From Terriglobia bacterium (lineage in GTDB: Bacteria; Acidobacteriota; Terriglobia; UBA7540): 12,080 nt of DNA. The stretch's first letter is position 1. Each line of letters begins with the position of its first letter. Both the position numbers and the translations under genes were made by a program. The stretch covers positions 1 through 12,080 of the forward strand of contig JALHUF010000252.1 of the NCBI GenBank assembly GCA_022866195.1, in the 5' to 3' direction. Shown piece after piece: positions 5,859-12,080 of this stretch. The notes under the pieces were generated by a model. The model worked only from the letters and a program-made list of their open reading frames with translations, did no database searches and was not told the DNA's origin.

Positions 5859-7397
5859 TCACGCACCCGGCACAGCGGGATCGCCCGGCGTGCCCGCCTG
5901 CGGCGGACTCCCAAATTCACTCCGCTTCTTGCTGTAGCTGAAGTAAACCACCAGGCCAATCGCCAGCCACACGAAGAATCGCGCCCACGTTTCGAGCGGC
6001 AGGCTGGCCATCAGGACCAAGCAGCAAAGAATGGAAAGTATGGGGACGACCGGAACCCAAGGCGTGCGGAAGGCTCGCGGGCGGTCAGGCTGTTTCCGGC
6101 GAAGGATCAGGACGCCCAACGAAACCAGGAGAAAGGCGCAGAGTGTGCCGATGTTGGAGAGATCCGCCAGCGTACCGATGTCGAAGATGCCCGCGGGGAT
6201 GGCGACGAAGAGCCCTGCTGCCCAAGTGCTGATATGGGGCGTGCGGAACCGCGGGTGCACCCGGGAGAACGCGCGCGGCAGCAGTCCATCGCGCGACATG
6301 GCGAACCAGACGCGCGCCTGCCCCAATTGGAAGACCAGGAGCGAACTGATCATCCCCGTCAGGGCGCCGAGAGTGACCCAGCGTCGGACCCCGTTAAGTC
6401 CGATGGCCTCCAGGGCCTTGGCCACCGGCGCGGCATTGCGCAGCGCCTCCCAGTGCTGGATGCCGGTCAGCACCACGGCGACCGAGACGTAGAGAATGGC
6501 GCAGATAATCAGCGACGCGATGATTCCAAACGGCACATCTCGCTGGGGCTTCCGGCACTCTTCGGCGGCCGTGGACACAGAATCAAAGCCGATGTAGGTA
6601 AAGAAGACGATAGCCCCGCCGGTCAGTACCCCCTGCCAGCCGTTGGGCATAAAAGGCCGCCAATTGGAATCCTCCACGTGGCGGGAGGCAGCAAAGATGA
6701 AGACCAATATCGCCACGATCTTCACCGTCACCATGAAGTTGTTCGCGCCCGCGCTCTCCCGAATGCCGATTACCAGAACCACCGTGACCAGCATCACGAT
6801 AAGGAAGCCCGGGAGATTGAAATAGGCTCCGGTGGACTGCCCGGAGACAAACATGGGGCCCATGAATTCTCGGGGCAACTTCCAGCCGAAACCCTGCAGC
6901 AGGTTGTCGACGTACGCCGAAAATCCCACGGCCACGGCCATGTTGCTCACGGCATATTCCAGGATCAGATCCCAGCCAATGATCCAGGCCACAAGCTCGC
7001 CGAGCGTGGCGTAAGTGTACGTGTAGGCGCTGCCGGCGACGGGAATCATCGCGGCCAGTTCCGCATAACAGAGGCCGGCCAGCGCGCACACCACGGCCAC
7101 GAGCAAGAACGAGAGCGCGATAGCGGGCCCTGCGCCGGGCCGCCCGGCCATTCCCACGGCATTTCCGCCGTGCAGGAGAAGATCGAGCAGGGGCGCTTTC
7201 CAGATCGAGGGAACGAGCAGAACTTCACCCGCGGCGGCGGTGCCGGTGAGGACGAAGATGCCCGTGCCGATGATCGCCCCGATGCCCAGGGCGGTCAGAG
7301 ACCACGGCCCCAGACTCTTCCGCAGCCGATGGTCTGGCCGGTCGGCCTCAGCCACCAGCCGGTCGATGCTCTTGGTGCGAAACAGTTGACTCGCCAT
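5859..7397 (-). CDS. APC-superfamily amino acid permease, cationic amino acid transporter type
   Basis: The 512-residue inner-membrane protein has about twelve hydrophobic segments. The N-terminal LFRTKSIDRL precedes the first membrane helix with GIGAIIGTGIFVLTG, the substrate-binding unwound helix of the APC fold. FFTYIGFDSVSTAAEECRKPQRDVPFGI is the equally typical sixth helix and following loop. Proteins of this kind (bacterial CAT/YfnA group) import amino acids by proton symport; the substrate is not readable here. A hydrophilic stretch after helix 1 (about residues 70-90) is longer than in many relatives. ATG at 7397 matches the usual start of the family. The frame continues upstream to 7460, but only through heptamer repeats. 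TTCTTTT stands directly before the ATG, so there is no ribosome binding site, which is unusual. Confidence 0.9.
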   Translation of the reverse strand: MASQLFRTKSIDRLVAEADRPDHRLRKSLGPWSLTALGIGAIIGTGIFVLTGTAAAGEVLLVPSIWKAPLLDLLLHGGNAVGMAGRPGAGPAIALSFLLVAVVCALAGLCYAELAAMIPVAGSAYTYTYATLGELVAWIIGWDLILEYAVSNMAVAVGFSAYVDNLLQGFGWKLPREFMGPMFVSGQSTGAYFNLPGFLIVMLVTVVLVIGIRESAGANNFMVTVKIVAILVFIFAASRHVEDSNWRPFMPNGWQGVLTGGAIVFFTYIGFDSVSTAAEECRKPQRDVPFGIIASLIICAILYVSVAVVLTGIQHWEALRNAAPVAKALEAIGLNGVRRWVTLGALTGMISSLLVFQLGQARVWFAMSRDGLLPRAFSRVHPRFRTPHISTWAAGLFVAIPAGIFDIGTLADLSNIGTLCAFLLVSLGVLILRRKQPDRPRAFRTPWVPVVPILSILCCLVLMASLPLETWARFFVWLAIGLVVYFSYSKKRSEFGSPPQAGTPGDPAVPGA

Positions 7398-7490
7398 AAA
7401 AGAAGTGACGAGTGACAAGTGACGAGTAAGGCGCTGGCGGCCGCTCGGCCGGCTTGTCACTCGTCACTTATCACTTGTCACTGTTCTTTT
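7398..7490. repeat. Inverted heptamer array spanning the gap before the permease
   Basis: Three contiguous units GTGACGA, GTGACAA, GTGACGA (7405-7425) are followed by four units on the other strand at 7454-7481, such as TTGTCAC and TCGTCAC. The arms pair at 19 of 21 positions. Outside them lie AAAAGAA (7398-7404) and TTCTTTT (7484-7490), a perfect 7-bp continuation after a two-base bulge. The hairpin starts at the base next to the permease ATG and ends inside the stop codon of the small basic gene. In RNA it would hold the permease start at its foot. The unit sequence differs from the array at 4509-4795, but the 7-base period and inverted layout are the same. Confidence 0.75.
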
Positions 7491-7644
7491 ACCGCCGCGG
7501 CGGCACGCCCGATCCCTTCTTCTTCACCTTGGGCTTGCGGGAGCCGCGGGGCTCTGTTTGCTTGGGTTTGGGCGGTCGCTTCTTGCGCGCTTCGCGCTTG
7601 AGTCGCTTGCGTTCCGCCCGGTCCTTGATTTTTCGCGTGTCCAT
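7489..7644 (-). CDS. Small, very basic protein after the helicase gene
   Basis: This short frame encodes 51 residues from ATG at 7644 to TAA at 7489-7491. It begins MDTRKIKDRAERKRLKREAR and continues with proline- and lysine-rich sequence (KKRPPKPK, KPKVKKKG). Nearly half the residues are K or R. The first 22 residues look like a charged helix, and the rest appears disordered. It has no signal peptide or membrane segment. The gene starts 22 bases after the helicase stop, and GGACGGA lies before the ATG, so it is probably cotranscribed with the helicase. Such composition suits nucleic acid or ribosome binding, but I know no family for it and assign no function. The codons are well formed throughout, which favours a real gene over chance. 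Confidence 0.6.
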   Translation of the reverse strand: MDTRKIKDRAERKRLKREARKKRPPKPKQTEPRGSRKPKVKKKGSGVPPRR

Positions 7645-7666
7645 GAATGTTCCGTCCGTTCTGAAA

Positions 7667-9898
7667 TTACGCCTTCTCCAGAAGAGCGTAGCGTTCCACC
7701 AGCTTCACTTTTCCGTAGCCCGGAAAGCTGACCGTCAATTTCGTATCCTCGCCTTCGCCCTCGCACTCTAGCACAGTTCCCAGGCCGAACTTCGGGTGCC
7801 GGACCTGCATCCCGAGTCTCCAGCGGCCAGCGCTGGGCTTAGCCGCGACCCTTAGGCCAGCCGAGGTCGGCCGCGTTCTTCCCGCTCGGCCGCGCTCGCG
7901 AAGAAAGCGATCCACGCCGGCCACGGAATTCACGGCATTCTCCCACAAGATGCGCGGCTTGGTGCCGAGCATCGCGGGGCTCAGGGACTCCACGAGTTCA
8001 GCAGGAACCTCCCTCAGGAAGCGCGACGCCCGGGCGGCCTCAAAGGACTCGCGCGCGAAAGAACGGCGTGCGTGGGCCCAGGCGAGGATCAGGCGGTCCC
8101 TGGCGCGCGTCATACCCACATAACAAAGCCGCCGCTCCTCCTCGAGCCCGGCGTCGTCCTCCAGCGAGAGCTTGTGCGGTAACAGTCCTTCCTCCAGGCC
8201 CACCAGGAAGACCAGGGAGAACTCCAGGCCTTTGGCGCTGTGGAGGGTCATGAGCGTGACGCGCGCGCGTTCGTCGTAGTCGTCGGTCTCGGAGACCAGC
8301 GCGGCGCGGTCCAGAAACTCCCGCAGGGTTTCACCTCGCCCCTCCGCTTCCGCGGCGGCATTGACCAGTTCCTGGAGGTTCTCCATCCGGCTTTCGGCCT
8401 CCGGCGTGTTCTCCGCACGCAGCATCGCCAGGTAACCTGTGCGCTCCAAAAGGCCCCGGAGAAACTCACTCATGGAAAGGCGCGCGCGGTCGGCAATCAA
8501 CTCCCGCATCAGCGCATGGAAGCCCTCCAGGGCTTTCAGCGTGCGCGCGGGCAAGCGCTTGGCGGCGACTTCCTGCTCCAACGTTTCCCACAGACTAAGG
8601 TTGGCCCGGCGTGCCGCGGCTTGCAGAGCCTCCAGCGCGGCTTCGCCAATCCCCCGCGCCGGCACGTTCACCACGCGCAGAAACGCCGCGGAGTCCGGCA
8701 GATTATTCACCAGGCGTGCGTACGCCAGCACGTCTTTGATTTCCGCCCGGGCGTAGAAGCTGAAGCCGCCCACCACGCGGTAATGGACCTCGTAACGCCG
8801 CAGCGCCTCTTCCAGCAGACGCGACTGGGCGTTGGTACGGTACAGCACGGCGATGGTTTCCTGCTCGCCCGATGCCAGCGCGCTCTGGGTCTCCGCGGCC
8901 ACGAAGAGGGCTTCCTCTTCCGCATCCTGCGCTTCGAACAAACCCACGCGCTGGCCGCCCGCGCGGTCCGTCCACAGGACCTTTCCCTTGCGGGCCACGT
9001 TGCGGCTGACCACCGCCGTGGCGGCGTCGAGGATCACTTGCGTGGAACGGTAGTTCTGCTCGAGGCGAATGATCCGCGTCTGGGGATAGTCTTTCTCAAA
9101 GCTGAGGATGTTCTCAATGTCGGCGCCACGCCAGCGGTAGATGGACTGGTCTTCGTCCCCGACCACGCAGAGGTTCTGCTGCGCCAGCGCAAGTTGCCGG
9201 ATCAACTGGTACTGGATCCGGTTGGTGTCCTGGTACTCATCCACCAGGATGTAGCGAAAGCGCCGGTTGTAGGCCTCGCAGACGTCCGGCGCCTGGTAGA
9301 AGAGCTCCCCAGCCTTGAGCAGCAGGTCGTCGAAGTCGAGCGCGTTGGCCAGGCGGAGCTTGCCTTCATAGCGCTCGAAGACCGAGGCGAGTTTCTCCCT
9401 CGTCGGGTCTACCGCGTCCCGGTAGAGTTCCTCGGGAGTGACGCCTCGGTTCTTGGCGAAGCTGATCTGCGCCAGCACGCCGCGCGCGGAGGCCATTTGC
9501 TCGGTCAACCCGAGTTCCTGCAAGCAGCCCTTCACCACCCGCTGCTGGTCGTCTTCGTCGTAGATGGAAAAGTCCCGGCTGTACCCGAGCCGTTCGCCGT
9601 GGCGCCGCAACACGCGGGCGCAAAACGAATGAAAGGTAGAGATGTGCGGCCAAACCTGGAAATCCCGGGCGAGCTGGTGCGCCACCCGTTCCTTCATCTG
9701 GTCCGCGGCCTTGTTGGTGAAGGTGACGGCCAGGATGCTGTCCGGGGGAACTTGCTGGGCCTCAATCAGGTAGGCGATGCGATAGGTGATGACGCGCGTC
9801 TTCCCGCTGCCCGCCCCCGCCAGAATGAGGAGCGGCCCTTCGGTAAGTTCGACGGCCTCGCGTTGCTGGGGGTTGAGTTGATCGAGAAGACGGGACAT
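7667..9898 (-). CDS. UvrD/PcrA/Rep-type superfamily 1A DNA helicase
   Basis: The 743-residue cytoplasmic helicase has every SF1A motif. LNPQQREAV is the Q motif; GAGSGKT (28-34) is Walker A; AVTFTNKAADQM is Ia; DEYQDTN (from 220) is Walker B; VVGDEDQSIYRWRGA is III; LEQNYRST is IV; VTLMTLHSAKGLEF is V; CYVGMTRARDRL is VI. The last 50 residues (WRLGMQVRHPKFGLGTVLECEG and on) form the Tudor-like domain of PcrA/UvrD that contacts RNA polymerase. It unwinds DNA 3' to 5' in nucleotide excision and mismatch repair and in removing RNA polymerase and recombinase from DNA. ATG at 9898 gives the family N-terminus; GTG at 9970 lies in the -10 region of the predicted promoter. Length and motifs look intact. 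PcrA and UvrD cannot be told apart safely here. Confidence 0.95.
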   Translation of the reverse strand: MSRLLDQLNPQQREAVELTEGPLLILAGAGSGKTRVITYRIAYLIEAQQVPPDSILAVTFTNKAADQMKERVAHQLARDFQVWPHISTFHSFCARVLRRHGERLGYSRDFSIYDEDDQQRVVKGCLQELGLTEQMASARGVLAQISFAKNRGVTPEELYRDAVDPTREKLASVFERYEGKLRLANALDFDDLLLKAGELFYQAPDVCEAYNRRFRYILVDEYQDTNRIQYQLIRQLALAQQNLCVVGDEDQSIYRWRGADIENILSFEKDYPQTRIIRLEQNYRSTQVILDAATAVVSRNVARKGKVLWTDRAGGQRVGLFEAQDAEEEALFVAAETQSALASGEQETIAVLYRTNAQSRLLEEALRRYEVHYRVVGGFSFYARAEIKDVLAYARLVNNLPDSAAFLRVVNVPARGIGEAALEALQAAARRANLSLWETLEQEVAAKRLPARTLKALEGFHALMRELIADRARLSMSEFLRGLLERTGYLAMLRAENTPEAESRMENLQELVNAAAEAEGRGETLREFLDRAALVSETDDYDERARVTLMTLHSAKGLEFSLVFLVGLEEGLLPHKLSLEDDAGLEEERRLCYVGMTRARDRLILAWAHARRSFARESFEAARASRFLREVPAELVESLSPAMLGTKPRILWENAVNSVAGVDRFLRERGRAGRTRPTSAGLRVAAKPSAGRWRLGMQVRHPKFGLGTVLECEGEGEDTKLTVSFPGYGKVKLVERYALLEKA

Positions 9899-9903
9899 TA
9901 CAG

Positions 9904-9928
9904 GTCGCCTAAGCGACGCGATTCTCCT
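9904..9928 (-). promoter_or_regulatory. Small hairpin between AGGAG and the helicase start
   Basis: On the minus strand AGGAG (9928-9924) lies about 25 bases before the ATG, too far for normal use. GTCGC/GCGAC (9904-9908/9913-9917, loop of four) lies between them. Folding would bring AGGAG to about 11 bases from the ATG. No other good ribosome binding site is present. This is a reading of the sequence, not an established control. Confidence 0.3.
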
Positions 9929-9961
9929 GGGGCGCAGTCTGTGGCCAAGCCCGAGAAAGCC

Positions 9962-9990
9962 ATTGTACACGATGCGCCAAGGACCGACAA
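9962..9990 (-). promoter_or_regulatory. Sigma70-like promoter of the helicase gene
   Basis: On the minus strand TTGTCG (9990-9985) and TACAAT (9967-9962) are separated by 17 bases. Transcription would start near 9955, giving a leader of about 57 bases before the ATG at 9898. It lies in the 111-base gap after the phosphoesterase stop, so the helicase is not dependent on that gene's transcript. I see no T-rich terminator for the phosphoesterase in the gap. Confidence 0.55.
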
Positions 9991-10009
9991 ACAGGCCGTT
10001 CCCGGCGCC

Positions 10010-11830
10010 CTAATCATCAACCTGCTCAGTGAGCCGCTCACGCATCCGCCGGCGGATGGTGGCCGGGTCGTCGAGCGGTTCGGAAGGCGGCGCGGGACGG
10101 GCGCGCAACTCCAGGCCCGGTTCGACCACTTTCGCCGGATCGAAGATGCGCGAGTCGGAGGGCAGCGCCGTGTAGGGAGCGAAATCGGGCTGTGAGGTGA
10201 ACATGTCGGCCAAGTCGCTAGCCGCCGCGTCATATTGGTTCAAGGGCGGCAGGCCGAAAATCAGGTCAAAGGTCTTCAGAATGCTGGCCACGCTGGTGTG
10301 GACGTGCGAGACGCCCCGGCGTGCGTAAGGGCTCGCGACCAGCAGCAGGCTGCGGTGGGCGTCCACGTGGTCGCGGCCATCCTGCGCATCGTCCTCGGTG
10401 ACGAAGACCGCCATGTCCTTCCAGAACGGGCTGTGGGAGAACAGTTCCACCAATTTCCCCAGCGCCAAGTCGTTATCGGCGACGTAAGAGGCGTGATAGC
10501 GGAATCCATCCTCCGGCCGAGGCTCAGCCGTGTGGTCATTCGGCAGCCAGATGTAAAGGAATTGGGGCAGCGGCTCCTTGCCGCTCAAATACCGAACCTG
10601 GAATTCGTGCTGAAACTGCCCCAGGCGGTACTGGTCAGAGATCGACGTGTTGAAAGTAGGATAGGCGCGTGAAGTGTTCTCGAACAGCGCCTTCGGCATC
10701 GGGACGTTGATGGACTCGCGCAGTCCGGTAGGTTGCAGGCCCTCTCCGCCTTCTCCCCCCGGCAAGTCAAATCCCTCGCCGTAGTTACGGAAGCCCACCT
10801 GGTGACGCGCCAGATGTTCCCAGAGCGACCCCGCTTCCAGGTAATCCTCCGGCCGCGGCGAGGCTCCGCCAATTATCAGGCGCCCGGGAGCTTCCGGATC
10901 GGCCCGGAACTCAAACCGGTCTCCGTAAGCCGGCGGCCAGGTAGCTTCGACCAGTTCGATTGGGTAATTCCCCACCAGCCAGTGATGGCCATCCACTGAA
11001 ACGTCGGAGTCCACATAGAAGTTGTCGCTGAAGGCAAAGCGGCGCGCCAGGGCGTGGTGATTGGGAGTCACGCGCGCGTGCTCCACGGTCGGCTCGCCCT
11101 TACCTTTCACCTCCGCGTCCTCACCGTAACGGGCCAAACTCGATTCACCTGCGATGTCGCTGCTCGGGCCGGCCATGTCGCCAAACAGTTCGTCCAAGGT
11201 GCGGTTCTCTTTCACAATGAAAACGACATGACGAATCTTGGTACTCGCCTGGCCGGGCGGGGGGATGGGAAAATCCGCCTTCCGCAGCGCACCCGCAGCA
11301 GGAGCTACGAAGCCATTGTTCCGCATGACGCGGGCGGTCGCCCCCCGCAAGACGCGGGCGTCGCGAACGCGTAGAATGGAGACGACTCCCTTTGTGATAT
11401 CACCGACGTAAGTGCCTTCCGGCCCAGCGTGGAAGTCCGGACCGCCATTGGGTCCAGCCCCGAAGCCCTTGGCGTTAGCGACATAGAGTGTGTTGCCGTC
11501 GGGACTTACGGCCACGCGGACCGGAAACCACGCCGTGGGCAGATATGAGCTGACCCTCCCGGTCTTCGCATCGAGCATTGCCACAGCATTGAGGCCTGCG
11601 CAGGCTACGTACAGCACCTCTTCGTCAGGGCTCAGCGCCAAGCCAAAGGGAAGCACGCCGCGCAGACCCTCCACCGACGGCGCGGGCCTGAGCACGACCG
11701 TCTTCTCCACACGATTCGTTCGGGCATTAATGATGGTGATGCTGTCCTGGTTGGCGTTGCTGACGAAAACCTTTCTGCGGCCCGCCACCACCGCGCCCGG
11801 GCTGCTGCCACCGACAGATTCCTCTCCCAC
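10010..11830 (-). CDS. YVTN beta-propeller/phosphoesterase protein, part after an in-frame stop
   Basis: From the GTG at 11830 this frame gives 606 residues. Residues 1-130 are propeller blades of YVTN type (VFVSNANQDSITIINARTNR, LSPDEEVLYVACAGLNAVAM, VSPDGNTLYVANA). From about 198 follows a phosphoesterase domain (acid phosphatase/phospholipase C superfamily, alkaline phosphatase-like fold). It has VKENRTLDELFGD (E208, N209), DSDVSVDGHHW (near 274-284), LPNDHT (D432, H433) and EDDAQDGRDHVDAH (479-492), the usual metal and active-site segments. Such proteins are normally exported. The protein is incomplete at its start: the same frame continues upstream across one TAG (11849-11851) into 11852-12080. 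GTG at 11830 is merely the first start codon after that stop and has no family support. The gene ends in TAG. Pseudogene, sequencing error and real separate start remain possible. Confidence 0.8.
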   Translation of the reverse strand: MGEESVGGSSPGAVVAGRRKVFVSNANQDSITIINARTNRVEKTVVLRPAPSVEGLRGVLPFGLALSPDEEVLYVACAGLNAVAMLDAKTGRVSSYLPTAWFPVRVAVSPDGNTLYVANAKGFGAGPNGGPDFHAGPEGTYVGDITKGVVSILRVRDARVLRGATARVMRNNGFVAPAAGALRKADFPIPPPGQASTKIRHVVFIVKENRTLDELFGDMAGPSSDIAGESSLARYGEDAEVKGKGEPTVEHARVTPNHHALARRFAFSDNFYVDSDVSVDGHHWLVGNYPIELVEATWPPAYGDRFEFRADPEAPGRLIIGGASPRPEDYLEAGSLWEHLARHQVGFRNYGEGFDLPGGEGGEGLQPTGLRESINVPMPKALFENTSRAYPTFNTSISDQYRLGQFQHEFQVRYLSGKEPLPQFLYIWLPNDHTAEPRPEDGFRYHASYVADNDLALGKLVELFSHSPFWKDMAVFVTEDDAQDGRDHVDAHRSLLLVASPYARRGVSHVHTSVASILKTFDLIFGLPPLNQYDAAASDLADMFTSQPDFAPYTALPSDSRIFDPAKVVEPGLELRARPAPPSEPLDDPATIRRRMRERLTEQVDD

Positions 11831-11848
11831 AGGAATTCCCGTCCTGAT

Positions 11849-12080
11849 CTAGGCTATCACGTGCGGCTGCGCCGCGTCCCGAATATCAATCACCCAGAGG
11901 GAATTTGACTCGGGGACGTTCGGGTCGCCGAGGCCGGGGATTTGCTTCCCGTTCACCGTGGTTCCTTTTTCGGCCTCCTGGGAGGGAAAGCCAAAGGCCG
12001 GAAAATCCAGACCCGTGTGCCGAGCATCCTTCGGGTTATAGCCGGGGACGAGCGTGTACTGAAACATGCCGACGTTGGAC
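11849..12080 (-). CDS. YVTN beta-propeller/phosphoesterase protein, upstream part, cut by TAG and by the window edge
   Basis: The frame is open from the right edge of the window to TAG at 11849-11851, about 76 codons. It ends in SLWVIDIRDAAQPHVIA, a typical propeller strand; SNVGMFQYTLVPGYNP and HTGLDFPAFGFPS are earlier. Directly after the TAG the same frame goes on as IRTGIPVGEESVGGSSPGAVV, which continues the propeller smoothly. No frameshift is needed, and a single base change (for example from AAG or CAG) would restore one long protein. An ATG at 12067 exists, but the frame is open past it and the homology-like text starts before it, so the true start is outside the window. This is most likely the first part of the gene at 10010-11830. 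Confidence 0.75.
   Translation of the reverse strand, partial: SNVGMFQYTLVPGYNPKDARHTGLDFPAFGFPSQEAEKGTTVNGKQIPGLGDPNVPESNSLWVIDIRDAAQPHVIA

Noticed and set aside
6234..7415. 393-codon plus-strand frame opposite the permease gene
   Set aside because: Highly charged, histidine-rich sequence is the mirror of a hydrophobic membrane protein; no domain seen.
7398..7460. 21-residue N-terminal extension of the permease
   Set aside because: It is encoded only by heptamer repeats, while MASQLFRTKSIDRL at 7397 matches the usual family start.
4509..7490. CRISPR array as an explanation for the short repeats
   Set aside because: Units are 7 bases, contiguous without spacers, and arranged as inverted pairs; no cas gene is present.
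9899..9970. 24-residue N-terminal extension of the helicase
   Set aside because: It would start in the predicted -10 region, and MSRLLDQLNPQQ is the normal family N-terminus.
8240..10195. 651-codon plus-strand frame opposite the helicase gene
   Set aside because: It lies antisense to a helicase with every motif intact, and its protein has no recognisable domain. Long antisense frames are expected in GC-rich coding DNA.
11849..11851. Recoded TAG (alternative code, selenocysteine- or pyrrolysine-like)
   Set aside because: Other genes in the window end in TAG, and no downstream recoding element or matching tRNA is visible, so a mutation or error is simpler.

Overview
The window reads as GC-rich chromosomal DNA from a Gram-negative-type bacterium. 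The gene mix fits Acidobacteriota: a YVTN-propeller/phosphoesterase, a TPR-thioredoxin exported protein, a CAT-type amino acid permease, and intergenic short tandem heptamers. This assignment is inference; there is no rRNA or other phylogenetic marker here. TAG, TGA and TAA all act as normal stop codons.

Left end (1-1184), accessory. A two-gene operon with its own sigma70-like promoter and a strong ribosome binding site encodes a 55-residue basic helical protein followed by a Fic/Doc-family protein. It looks like a toxin-antitoxin module whose antitoxin does not resemble Phd. Two near-identical 45-base direct repeats, 1024 bases apart, flank the operon. Each repeat leads into a different hairpin, and about 210 bases (962-1173) downstream of the operon form a string of hairpins with no gene.

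Middle (1185-4488), ordinary genes. A HAD-like hydrolase (minus) and an exported TPR-thioredoxin protein (plus) diverge from back-to-back promoters. The thioredoxin gene converges on an adenosine deaminase-type gene (minus), with which it shares seven bases.

Right part (4489-12080). All genes are on the minus strand, in transcription order: YVTN/phosphoesterase, UvrD/PcrA helicase, a 51-residue very basic protein, an APC amino acid permease, an exported S1/P1-type nuclease, and the deaminase. The helicase has a good promoter in front of it. The basic protein follows the helicase by 22 bases and is probably cotranscribed with it. Two intergenic gaps in this run hold the same kind of structure: arrays of degenerate 7-base units followed by their inverted partner. 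One of these spans exactly from the stop of the basic-protein gene to the start of the permease.

Points for a second look: the Fic module and its repeats; the inverted heptamer arrays; an S1/P1 nuclease that has lost two predicted zinc ligands; and a phosphoesterase reading frame cut by one in-frame TAG. No CRISPR array, transposase, tRNA or rRNA was seen.
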